A program made the position numbers and the translations under genes. Positions 25,543-33,320 of a DNA stretch of 64,000 nucleotides are shown here, piece after piece. Within the stretch, counting starts at the first letter, position 1, and each line of letters opens with the position of its first letter. Below the pieces are notes generated by a model, which worked only from the letters and a program-made list of their open reading frames with translations, had not been told where the DNA came from and searched no databases. Source of the stretch: Casimicrobium huifangae (GTDB lineage Bacteria > Pseudomonadota > Gammaproteobacteria > Burkholderiales > Casimicrobiaceae); contig NZ_CP041352.1 in assembly GCF_009746125.1 (NCBI RefSeq), positions 2,526,436 through 2,590,435 of the forward strand, read 5' to 3'.

Positions 25543-25679
25543 GAAGGCCTCAAACCAGAGAGACAGAAAGCCACATGCTGTGACGCCAAACGCCATTGCG
25601 CCCGGTACAAAGCCTCCGTTTTTCTTCCAAAAAGTCTCCCCATCACCAATTTCGGCGTCTGGCACCCTATAGTTGCAGC

Positions 25680-28052
25680 GTGCAAAAGCCCCAGAAAATC
25701 TCCTGGCGACCCGACACGCAGGTGCAAATCGGCGAATTCCTCGCCGACCCGGCATCGAATGAGATTTCTGCCTCGGGCAAGACCACCCGCTTGCGACCAA
25801 TCCTGATGGATGTCCTGCTGCGGCTGGCGGCCGACGCTGGCAGTGCGGTGAATCGAGAAACCCTGCTCAATGACGTGTGGCCAAGGCGGATGGTCAACGA
25901 TGAGGTGCTGTCGCGCGCAATTGCCGAGCTGCGCACGGCGCTTGGCGACGACCCGAAGCATCCGCGCTACATCGAGACCCTGCCGAAAATCGGCTACCGA
26001 CTGATCGCCAGTGTCGAGTCAACGGCGCAATCGTCCGACCTGCTGCTGGCGGCGGGCGCCATCCCGGCATCTGTTCCCGAAGCGGCCGACGCGGCCCCCG
26101 AGACCAGTTTGACACCAGCACCACCCCAGTCCGAAGTGGCAAGTGCAGCGACGTCGCCCCCCGTGCCGCCAGCGCGCCGGCCGGCAGCGGACGCCCGTGA
26201 AGAGACCTTGCCAACGCTCACCGAGACGGTCGCAACCACCCCCGACGCGGCCACCGCACAACGCGTGTCGCTATGGAAACTCATCCGGCTACCGCTGATC
26301 GGGGTCGCCGCGCTGGCGCTGTATGGGGTTTACAAGACGCAGCCGCTATCCGTATCCGCCAGCCGGCAGATTGAGCTCGAACGCCAGATCAGCGCGGCCG
26401 TGCCGTTCGCGACCTCGCCGCAGACCGAGAGCAACCCGCGCTTTGCGCCGGATGGCAAGTCGGTTGTGTTTGACCGCAGCAGCGAAACGACCTCCGAGAT
26501 CGTGATTCAGGACATTGCCAGCGGTGCGCAACGTGCATTCTCAGTGGCCAATGCGCGCGTCGCCTCACCGGTGTTCATGCCGGACGGAAAGCGCGTCGCG
26601 TACTGGTTGCGCCGCACCGCACCCGCCAGCGGGCAGCCGGACTGCGCGATTGCCCTGCGCGATCTCGACCGCGGCACCGACACCGTGCTGGTGGATTGCC
26701 AGCAACGCCCGCAGCCGGTGTTCGACCTCAGTGCCGATGGCGCGTCGCTAATCTACGCCGCCCTGCCCCGCGCGGACTATCCCCTGGCGCTGATGCGCCG
26801 CAACCTTGCTGCCCGCAGCATCGAGCAGCTCACGGCTCCGGCGCCCGGCGAGGGTCATGACGCTTACCCGCGCATCAGCCCGGATGGCAAGACGGTTGCC
26901 TTCTTTCGCGGCACGCAGTCGCACGTGCGGCTGTGGACGCTCGCGCTTGCGTCCAAGAATGCGAGACCAGGTGCGGCCGCAGGCGAACTGCCGAAGCCGC
27001 AGCCGGCGTCGGCGCTGGAAGGCCTCTCTTACGGCGTGGCCTGGCTGCCACGCGGCGGCGGACTTGTCGCAGCGGCGGACTGGCTGGGGTTTCGCGCGCT
27101 GAACGCTGTCTCGCTGACCGATGGCGGCGCCCGTTTGCTCGGCGCCCGTGGCGCGCGTTTCCCTGATGCGCACAGCAACGGCAGCCTGGTGTTCGAGACG
27201 GCGACTTACCGCGCCGACCTCTGGCTCTCAAGCGTTGATAGCGCAGGCACTGCAGCCAACGCGGCCCGCGTACTGTGGCCGTCAACGCGCTACAGCAATC
27301 AGCCCGAGTTCTCGCCCGACGGCAAGCGCGTGGTCTTCGCGTCAAATCGCTCGGGCAGCGATGCCATCCACCTTGCCGCACTCGACGGCGAACCGCAGCG
27401 CCTGCCGCTCAGTAGCGACGCGCGCTACATCCAGCCGCATTGGTCAGCTGATGGTAACGAGGTTTTCGCAGTACGCATCGCCGTGACCGATGGCAAACCG
27501 GCCGCGCAGCACGCTGTGCGCATCCGCCTTGGTGGTGGCGAAGCCATCGAGCTCACGCATCTGGGTAGCAAGGTCAACAACGCAGTGCCGCTGGCCAACG
27601 GCCGCGACGTGCTCTACGGCGAGTTGGCCGAGCATGCCATGCGACTCTACCGCGCGCCCATCGCCGGCGGCACACCCGAACGGCTGCCGCTGCCACTGGT
27701 GGCGAGCTTCGCTGCCGTCGGCAACGATCTCGTGTTCACCCAGCCACAACTCACCGGCGCCACCCGCTGCAAACTGGACACGATGGCGTGCACGCCGGTC
27801 AAGGTGGAGCTCGACGACAGCCTGCGCTTCGACTGGACGCTCAGCCCCGGTGCGATCTGGTTCACCGGACGCGACGGCAACAAACGCGTATTGGCGCGCC
27901 TCGATCTCGACAGCGGTCAGCGCCGCAATATCGACCTCGCCCCCAGCGCCGCCGGCACCAACATCGCCATCAGCCGCGACGGCCAATCCATCGTCGTCGC
28001 CCGCGAAGCGCCAGCGGTGGTGGATTTGATGATTGCAAAGCCGCAACCCTGA
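25680..28052 (+). CDS. CadC-like membrane transcriptional regulator with TolB-type beta-propeller sensor
   Basis: About 790 residues from GTG 25680. An OmpR/PhoB-type winged helix lies at about residues 5-105 (LRPILMDVLLRLA, VNRETLLNDVWPRRMVNDEVLSRAIAELRTALGDD, YIETLPKIGYRLIA). A Pro/Ala-rich linker follows, then one transmembrane helix (LPLIGVAALALYGVY) and a large periplasmic propeller with WD40-like/TolB repeats (FAPDGKSVVFDR, SPDGKTVAFFRG, SPDGKRVVFASN). This is the ToxR/CadC one-component layout, in which a membrane-bound DNA-binding protein responds to a periplasmic signal. It probably regulates the divergent propeller gene, which is inferred from position. Confidence 0.88.
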   Translation: MQKPQKISWRPDTQVQIGEFLADPASNEISASGKTTRLRPILMDVLLRLAADAGSAVNRETLLNDVWPRRMVNDEVLSRAIAELRTALGDDPKHPRYIETLPKIGYRLIASVESTAQSSDLLLAAGAIPASVPEAADAAPETSLTPAPPQSEVASAATSPPVPPARRPAADAREETLPTLTETVATTPDAATAQRVSLWKLIRLPLIGVAALALYGVYKTQPLSVSASRQIELERQISAAVPFATSPQTESNPRFAPDGKSVVFDRSSETTSEIVIQDIASGAQRAFSVANARVASPVFMPDGKRVAYWLRRTAPASGQPDCAIALRDLDRGTDTVLVDCQQRPQPVFDLSADGASLIYAALPRADYPLALMRRNLAARSIEQLTAPAPGEGHDAYPRISPDGKTVAFFRGTQSHVRLWTLALASKNARPGAAAGELPKPQPASALEGLSYGVAWLPRGGGLVAAADWLGFRALNAVSLTDGGARLLGARGARFPDAHSNGSLVFETATYRADLWLSSVDSAGTAANAARVLWPSTRYSNQPEFSPDGKRVVFASNRSGSDAIHLAALDGEPQRLPLSSDARYIQPHWSADGNEVFAVRIAVTDGKPAAQHAVRIRLGGGEAIELTHLGSKVNNAVPLANGRDVLYGELAEHAMRLYRAPIAGGTPERLPLPLVASFAAVGNDLVFTQPQLTGATRCKLDTMACTPVKVELDDSLRFDWTLSPGAIWFTGRDGNKRVLARLDLDSGQRRNIDLAPSAAGTNIAISRDGQSIVVAREAPAVVDLMIAKPQP

Positions 28053-28089
28053 GTAGCCCGGAGAAGCGAAGCGCGTCCAAGTAACGCTG

Positions 28090-28734
28090 CTAATCGCCGA
28101 CGAACAGTTCCACTTGCGAGCGAATTTTTGCAATCCGTAGCGCGGAGAGTTTCTCGTTTGTCGCAAAGAACTTCTGGTCAACAGGAGCCAGTTTCGAGTG
28201 TTTGTATGACTTGGAAAATGCTTCGATGGTGCCGTCGCGTTTGAACTCAGCCATGAGCTGCGCCTCGGCTTGTCGGACTGCAAGGGCTTCGCGTACGACC
28301 GCTGCGTGTTCTATCGCGTTAAAGAACTCAAAGCTATTGATCGCAGAGTCAGCAAACTGCCCCGCTGAATTCCAAAAGTATTGATTGAAACCGCCATTAC
28401 CGACTTCTGCCTCTAACCGCCAAGTGATGTACAGCGCGCGAATACCTGGTGAAAGACCGTCTACGATTTTTCTTTCACTTGCGTAGTCGCCACCGACTTT
28501 GTAGTCCACATAGTCCACGATCGCCTGCTCTAGTCTGTCATCGGCTATGCCGTTGAGCGTGGGGACATCAAGCTTTTGGTAGCGTGTTCGCGATGCATAC
28601 TCGCGCACTGACTTCGCGATCAATTCGCTGATTACTGTGGCCTTCGGATCGGGTTGAGTAGAACAAGATGACAAGGTCGAAATCACCAAAGGGACAAGCA
28701 AGAGTTGCCTTACCCGAGCGTACACAATCTTCAC
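28090..28734 (-). CDS. DUF4375 (DMP19-like) lipoprotein
   Basis: 214 residues from GTG 28734, chosen because TTAGGAGA lies about 8 bases upstream and the resulting N-terminus is a lipoprotein signal (LLLVPLVISTLSSC, lipobox LSSC). The mature part carries the DUF4375 signature WRLEAEVGNGGFNQYFWNSAG. DUF4375 proteins are mostly cytoplasmic and uncharacterised. An exported, lipid-anchored one is less usual. It lies 12 bp downstream of the SDR gene and could be co-transcribed with it. Confidence 0.82.
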   Translation of the reverse strand: MKIVYARVRQLLLVPLVISTLSSCSTQPDPKATVISELIAKSVREYASRTRYQKLDVPTLNGIADDRLEQAIVDYVDYKVGGDYASERKIVDGLSPGIRALYITWRLEAEVGNGGFNQYFWNSAGQFADSAINSFEFFNAIEHAAVVREALAVRQAEAQLMAEFKRDGTIEAFSKSYKHSKLAPVDQKFFATNEKLSALRIAKIRSQVELFVGD

Positions 28735-28745
28735 CGGGTAGTCTC

Positions 28746-29474
28746 CTAACTCAACCCCGTCACAGGCACCAAAGCCCCATTCACTGCACGCGCCGCGTCG
28801 GACGCAAGGAACAGCACTACGTCCGCCAGCGCCTCCGGTGCTACCCACTTACCTGGATCAGCGCCCGGCATATCCGCCCGATTCTGTGGCGTGTCGATGA
28901 TGGTGGGCAGCACGGCGTTGACGTTGATGCCCTGCTCGCGCAGTTCGGCGGCCATTGATTCGGTGAGCCGCATGACGCTTGCCTTTGATGCCACGTAGGC
29001 GCCCATCTGGGCGCCGCCCTTTTGCGCGCCGAAGGCGCCAATGTTGACCACCTTGCCACGGCAGCCCGCCGCGTCGGGCGACTGCGCGAGCATCTGCGGC
29101 ACTACGGCGCGCGCGGCATGCAGCAGCGTGCGGGCGTTGATGTCGAACAGGAAGTTCCACGTCGCGTCCGACGTCTCGTGCACGGCCTCACCCATGCGGA
29201 AGCCACCAGCGATGTTGCACAGCACATGCACACCGCCGAACTTCGCCACCGCCGCCTGCACCATCGCACTCACCTGCGTCTGGTCGAGCAGATCGGTGAC
29301 CGAGAGCAGATGCGTGGCGTCGTCGGCGAAGCCTGCGCGCTGTAGCGCCTCGAGATGCCGGTCTACCAAGACCAGGTTCGCCCCGCCCGCCGCAAACGCC
29401 CGCGCGACGGCAGCGCCCAGATTGCCCGAAGCACCCGTCACGATCACCGTGCGGCCTGTCCATTCAGCTTGCAT
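28746..29474 (-). CDS. Short-chain dehydrogenase/reductase (SDR), catalytic Ser absent
   Basis: 242 residues from ATG 29474 (MQAEWTGRTVIVTGASGNLG). The Rossmann motif TGASGNLG and the YVASK catalytic Tyr-Lys pair are present. The position about 13 residues before Tyr, normally Ser, lies in NIGAFGAQKGG and is Ala or Gly. C-terminal NAVLPTIIDTPQNRADMP is like a known SDR subgroup of proteobacteria. It is divergent from the DHDPS-family gene across a 343-bp region. It probably oxidises or reduces a sugar acid or hydroxy acid in the same pathway, which is inference. Confidence 0.87.
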   Translation of the reverse strand: MQAEWTGRTVIVTGASGNLGAAVARAFAAGGANLVLVDRHLEALQRAGFADDATHLLSVTDLLDQTQVSAMVQAAVAKFGGVHVLCNIAGGFRMGEAVHETSDATWNFLFDINARTLLHAARAVVPQMLAQSPDAAGCRGKVVNIGAFGAQKGGAQMGAYVASKASVMRLTESMAAELREQGINVNAVLPTIIDTPQNRADMPGADPGKWVAPEALADVVLFLASDAARAVNGALVPVTGLS

Positions 29475-29817
29475 CAACTGCACCTTGCAACACAATTTTG
29501 ATGCCGCGATTGTCACCCGATTTGTGTTGCGGCGACGACCCAGCTTTGCTTGAGTCGGGCAAGTGCATTGCTCAGCTCGCCAGCAACGGGAAACTTATAA
29601 GGCTTTTCCATGAAACGCCCATTTCATAAGGGCTAAGACCACGAAATGCCTTTAAGTCGACTTTATGCAATTTACCGCCCTAAGCCCAATTCAAATGAGG
29701 CTTCACATCAAAAGCCAACGCTGCGAGCAATACGGAATCGCAGGCACTTCCAATTGTTTTACAAGTTATATATATTTCGTTAACTTGTAAATTTCAACGC
29801 AACCAACCACCCTGCCC
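29475..29817. promoter_or_regulatory. Divergent intergenic region with strong inverted repeat (candidate FadR-type operator)
   Basis: This 343-bp region has no gene. At 29758-29791 there is an inverted repeat with perfect 11-bp arms (TTTACAAGTTA and TAACTTGTAAA) around a 12-bp AT-rich spacer, 27 bp ahead of the ATG at 29818. It is a good operator candidate for the DHDPS-family gene, with the FadR-type regulator at 31945 the obvious partner. The same region also holds palindromic element A (29618-29705). Confidence 0.6.
29618..29705. repeat. Intergenic palindromic element, copy A
   Basis: Arms GGGCTAAG (29630-29637 region) and CCTAAGCCC (29679-29687) enclose a centre with AAGTCGACTT (29654-29663). 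The outer flanks are CATTTCATAAG and AATTCAAATGAGG. The layout is the same as in copies B, C and D: outer arm GGGCTnAG, central AGTCGACT, outer arm CTnAGCCC. Confidence 0.75.
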
Positions 29818-30744
29818 ATGAAAACCACTCCGATCACCAAAGCCGACCTCGAACGTTCCGTCATCGCCGTGCCGCCGCTGGCGCGCAACGCTGATTTCTC
29901 GCTGAACAAGGCCGCCAACCTGCGCCTGATCAAGCACCTTGAAGGTGGTGGCGTGAAGAACATCATGTACGGCGGCAACGCCAACTTCTACCATGCACCG
30001 CTGGCCGAATACGCGGGCCTGCTGGACTTCCTGGCCGAGAGCGTCGGCGCCGACACCTGGGTGCTGCCCTCGGTCGGCCCGGACTATGGCAAGGCGATGG
30101 AGCAGGCCAAAGTGATCAAGGCCAGCGCCTATCCGACGGCGATGCTGCTGCCGATGACCTTTCCGTACACCGACGCCGGCATCGCGACCGGCGTGCGCCA
30201 CCTGACCGACGCGATGGGCAAGAAAGCCGTCGTCTACATCAAGTCCGCCAACTACCTGAAGCCCGAAACAGTTGCCAAGCTCTGTGACGAAGGCCGCGTT
30301 GCCTCGATCAAATACGCCGCCGTGATGGAAGACCCGAAGGTTGACCCGTACCTCAGCGAACTTGTAAAGGTTGTCAACCGCGACCTGCTGGTCAGCGGCA
30401 TTGGCGAGCGCCCGGCCATTGTGCATCTGCGTGACTTCGGTTTGACCGGATTCACCTCCGGCTCGGTCTGTGTGGCACCGCGTGGCTCGATGCAACTGCT
30501 GTCGCTGCTCAAGCAGAAGAAGTACGACGAAGCCGAAACCGTCCGCGCCCGCTACATCCCGCTGGAAGACTGCCGCGACGGCATCAGCCCGATCCGTGTG
30601 CTGCACGACGCCGTCACGCTCGCCGGCGTGGCCGACATGGGCCCGATGCTGCCGATGCTCACCGGCCTTGAGCCCGCCGAGCGCGCCCGCGTGGAGCCGG
30701 TGGCGAAGGCGCTGCTGGCGGCGGATGGCGGTTACGCCGGTTGA
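29818..30744 (+). CDS. Dihydrodipicolinate synthase family protein (aldolase/dehydratase)
   Basis: 308 residues with the TIM-barrel DHDPS/N-acetylneuraminate lyase fold. The Schiff-base Lys is in ASIKYAAVMEDP, and the fold motifs GGVKNIMYGGNANFYHA and TWVLPSVGPDYGKAMEQA replace the classical GTTGE-type stretch, so this is not a standard DapA. Members of this family act on keto acids from sugar acid breakdown. Its neighbours are an SDR, a Bug receptor and a FadR-type regulator, consistent with a small catabolic cluster. The substrate is not known. Confidence 0.87.
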   Translation: MKTTPITKADLERSVIAVPPLARNADFSLNKAANLRLIKHLEGGGVKNIMYGGNANFYHAPLAEYAGLLDFLAESVGADTWVLPSVGPDYGKAMEQAKVIKASAYPTAMLLPMTFPYTDAGIATGVRHLTDAMGKKAVVYIKSANYLKPETVAKLCDEGRVASIKYAAVMEDPKVDPYLSELVKVVNRDLLVSGIGERPAIVHLRDFGLTGFTSGSVCVAPRGSMQLLSLLKQKKYDEAETVRARYIPLEDCRDGISPIRVLHDAVTLAGVADMGPMLPMLTGLEPAERARVEPVAKALLAADGGYAG

Positions 30745-30750
30745 CAGCGT

Positions 30751-30799
30751 CAGGCGGGCACTGCCCGCCAATCATGCGCCAGGCGGGCAGTGCCCGCCC
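30751..30799. repeat. Tandem pair of GGCGGGCA inverted repeats
   Basis: Two copies of a near-perfect palindrome, CAGGCGGGCACTGCCCGCC (30751-30769) and CAGGCGGGCAGTGCCCGCC (30780-30798), lie 11 bp apart between the DHDPS-family and Bug genes. They are short intergenic repeats that can form hairpins in either strand. They may cap the upstream transcript or dampen read-through into the Bug gene. Confidence 0.8.
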
Positions 30800-30838
30800 T
30801 ACGATCTGCAAATTTAGTGACATTGCCAAGGAGGCCTT

Positions 30839-31825
30839 ATGAACTTCTCTCCCATTCGCCGCACCCTGCTCGCCGCCACCATCGGCACCGCCTGCGTGCT
30901 CGCCGCACCGACCTTCGCACAAGACAAATGGCCATCGAAGCCCATCACCTATGTCGTTGCCTTCCCGGCTGGCGGTACGACTGACGTGCTGGCGCGGCTG
31001 ATCGCGCAAAAGCTCGGCCCCGCGCTGGGCACTACGGTCATCGTTGAAAACCGCGCCGGCGCCGGCGGCAACATCGGCTCGGACTACGTCGCCAAGGCGG
31101 CGCCCGATGGCTACACCATCCTCGGCGGCACCATCAGCTCACACGCCATCAATGTGAGCCTCTACCCGAAGCTGCCGTATGACCCGGTCAAGTCGTTCTC
31201 GCCGGTAGCGCTGATCGGCACCAACGCCAACGTGTTGGTGGTGGGCGCATCGAGCCCCTACAAAACCGTACAGGAGCTGACCGCGGCGGCGAAGGCCAAG
31301 CCCGGCAGCATCTCCTTTGCCTCCGCCGGTAACGGCACCTCGCAGCATTTGAGCGGTGAACTCTACAAGAGCATCGCCGGGCTCGACATGGTGCATGTAC
31401 CGTACAAGGGGAGCGCGCCGGCTATTCAGGACGTGATCGGTGGTCAGGTGCCGATGATGTTTGACACCAGTGTGGTGGCGATGCCGTTCATCGAAAGCGG
31501 CAAGGTGCGTGCGCTGGCCGTGACGTCCAGCAAGCGTGCGGCGACGCTGCCGAATGTCCCGACGATGGCCGAGAGCGGCGTGACGGGTTATGACCTGCAA
31601 TCCTGGCAGGCGATCTTCGCGCCGGCTGGCGTGCCGGCCCCGATCCTAAGCCGCTTGCAGACGGAAGTCGGCAAGATTCTCAAGAGCCCGGAGATCGTCG
31701 AGCGTCTTGGCAAGCTCGGGATGGAAGCTTCGACCATGACGCCGGAGCAATTCGCTGCGTTCCAGGTAGCCGAGATAGCCAAGTGGGCGAAAGTGATCAA
31801 AGCGGGCAACATCAAGATCGATTGA
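30839..31825 (+). CDS. Bug family (TctC-type) periplasmic solute-binding receptor
   Basis: 328 residues with the ribosome site AAGGAGG ahead of the ATG. The signal peptide ends near TFAQ, then KPITYVVAFPAGGTTDVLARL, ENRAGAGGNIGSDYVAKA, FASAGNGTSQHLSGEL and HVPYKGSAPAIQDV identify the Bug family. The receptor probably captures the organic acid degraded by the neighbouring SDR and DHDPS-family enzymes and delivers it to a tripartite transporter encoded elsewhere. The ligand is unknown. Confidence 0.93.
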   Translation: MNFSPIRRTLLAATIGTACVLAAPTFAQDKWPSKPITYVVAFPAGGTTDVLARLIAQKLGPALGTTVIVENRAGAGGNIGSDYVAKAAPDGYTILGGTISSHAINVSLYPKLPYDPVKSFSPVALIGTNANVLVVGASSPYKTVQELTAAAKAKPGSISFASAGNGTSQHLSGELYKSIAGLDMVHVPYKGSAPAIQDVIGGQVPMMFDTSVVAMPFIESGKVRALAVTSSKRAATLPNVPTMAESGVTGYDLQSWQAIFAPAGVPAPILSRLQTEVGKILKSPEIVERLGKLGMEASTMTPEQFAAFQVAEIAKWAKVIKAGNIKID

Positions 31826-31837
31826 TCGCCGCAGCAG

Positions 31838-31902
31838 TAGCCCGGCTGCTCGCAGCCGGGGCGTCTCGTGCACGAAACCCGGTTGCGAGCAACCGGGCTA
31901 CC
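31838..31902. repeat. Pair of GTAGCCCGG inverted repeats
   Basis: GTAGCCCGGCTGCTCGCAGCCGGG (31838-31860) and CCCGGTTGCGAGCAACCGGGCTAC (31878-31902) are each hairpins and together form a larger inverted repeat (GTAGCCCGG at one end, CCGGGCTAC at the other). A fragment of the same sequence (GTAGCCCGG) occurs near 28055. They sit between the Bug gene and the FadR-type regulator gene. Confidence 0.75.
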
Positions 31903-31944
31903 ATAAGGCCACGAAAGGGTGCTCCACCGCCCAAGCTCGCGCCC

Positions 31945-32682
31945 ATGCCAAAACCCGCCACAACGCCCGCCGATCCAGCGCCTGCCACCGGCAAGCGCGC
32001 CCGCCTGTCTGATCAGATTTACGGGCAGATATTCGAGCGCATCGTCAGCGGCCGCCTCAACGTCGGCGACCAGTTGCCATCGGAGAACGAGATCGCCGAG
32101 CAATACGGTGTGTCGCGCCCGGTGGTGCGTGAAGCGCTGCTGCGCCTGCGCGCCGACGGCCTTGTCACGGCGCATCAGGGCCTGGGCTCGTTCGTCAGCG
32201 CGCAGCCGGCATCACGCCTGAAGTCGCTCACGTCGGCCGATAACGTCGCCGAGTATCTGCGCTGCCAGGAAGTCCGCATCGCGCTCGAAGGCGAAGCCGC
32301 ACGTCTGGCTGCGCTGCGCCACAGCGACACGCAATTGCGCGTCATCGACGAAGCCCACACCCGTTTCGCCGCCAGCGCTGACGAGGGCCGCATCAACGCC
32401 GAGGAAGACCTCGCCTTTCATCGCGCCATTGCCGATGCCGCCAACAACGAGTTTTTCGTCAGTGTGCTCGACAGCACGCACGAAGCGATGTCCGGCTTCA
32501 TGCGGCTGACCATCAGCCTCACGCGCTCCGGCTCCGCGCGGCGTGCACAAAAGGTGCTGGAGGAGCACACCGCGATTGTCGAAGCCATTCGCGCCCGCGA
32601 CGGTGACCGCGCCCGTGTGGCGATGCAGTTTCACCTCGACCAGGCACGGCAGCGCTTGATCAATCGCGAACGGGACAACTAG
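31945..32682 (+). CDS. FadR-type GntR family transcriptional regulator
   Basis: 245 residues from ATG 31945. The in-frame extension to 31783 runs through the repeat and the end of the Bug gene. GntR winged helix at about residues 20-90 (LPSENEIAEQYGVSRPVVREALLRLRADGLV), then an all-helical FCD ligand-binding domain with the conserved metal/acid-binding residues in EDLAFHRAIADAANNEFF and a C-terminal EEHTAIVEAI. Such regulators sense organic acids. The inverted repeat at 29758-29791 is its likely operator, from position alone. Confidence 0.9.
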   Translation: MPKPATTPADPAPATGKRARLSDQIYGQIFERIVSGRLNVGDQLPSENEIAEQYGVSRPVVREALLRLRADGLVTAHQGLGSFVSAQPASRLKSLTSADNVAEYLRCQEVRIALEGEAARLAALRHSDTQLRVIDEAHTRFAASADEGRINAEEDLAFHRAIADAANNEFFVSVLDSTHEAMSGFMRLTISLTRSGSARRAQKVLEEHTAIVEAIRARDGDRARVAMQFHLDQARQRLINRERDN

Positions 32683-32719
32683 GGCGTCGTCGCCCACCGT
32701 CCCACGACACGCTGCAGCA

Positions 32720-32774
32720 GTAGCCGCGACGGCCGCGATTGCCCTCTCTCCGCATCAATAGCGGCCGTCGCGAC
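32720..32774. repeat. Inverted repeat/hairpin after the FadR-type gene
   Basis: CGCGACGGCCGC near 32725 and GCGGCCGTCGCG near 32761 are perfect 12-bp complements separated by about 24 bases. The repeat lies between the convergent ends of the FadR-type gene and the membrane protein gene at 32839. It may act as a bidirectional transcription barrier, although no T-run follows. Confidence 0.6.
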
Positions 32775-32838
32775 CGTCAGGGCTGGCTTCCGGTCCTGAC
32801 CATCACTGCGGCACCGGGCGATTGCCTGCGCCTCGCGG

Positions 32839-33240
32839 TCAACTGAGTAGCGCTGCCCGCCAAAGCAAGCCGCCGACTGCCGCGAAGGTCACTGACACCA
32901 GACTGGCGAGCAGCGCCGCCATGGACAGCTGCACGGCACTCTCCGCATCTTCCTTGGCGTGAGTGCGATCGGGCCGATTCCAGCTCGACACCATCTTTAC
33001 CGTTATCCATGCCACCATGCCGACGGCCGCGCCAGAAATGTCGTAGGCCACTACGATGGTGAAGAAAATGCGCTCAATGACGCCGATAAGCCAGCCAGGC
33101 ACGACCGGTCCGGCGGGAAGTTTTGAGGCGAGATCAAGACGCTTGATCAGCCGGCGGTAGAAGATCGCCGTGGCGATCCCGCCAAGAGGCAGCGAAATAA
33201 CCAGAGCAATACCAAACCAGAACAGTTCAGCTGGAGTCAT
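32839..33240 (-). CDS. Small membrane protein, function unknown
   Basis: 133 residues from ATG 33240. A GTG at 33252 with GGGGAA ahead is an alternative, and the frame extends to a TTG at 33324. It has four hydrophobic segments: FWFGIALVISLPLGGIATAIF, a second near VIERIFFTIVVAYDISG, a third near AAVGMVAWITV, and SMAALLASLVSVTFAAVGGLLW at the end. No family is recognised. It is directly downstream of the cyclase gene on the same strand, so it may belong to the signalling island. Confidence 0.65.
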   Translation of the reverse strand: MTPAELFWFGIALVISLPLGGIATAIFYRRLIKRLDLASKLPAGPVVPGWLIGVIERIFFTIVVAYDISGAAVGMVAWITVKMVSSWNRPDRTHAKEDAESAVQLSMAALLASLVSVTFAAVGGLLWRAALLS

Positions 33241-33320
33241 AGTTAGCGCGTTCACCAGTTCCCCCGTGGTCGCGTTTTTTGGTTGCCGATCCGCAAGGTA
33301 GCCTACGTGCGACAACAAAG

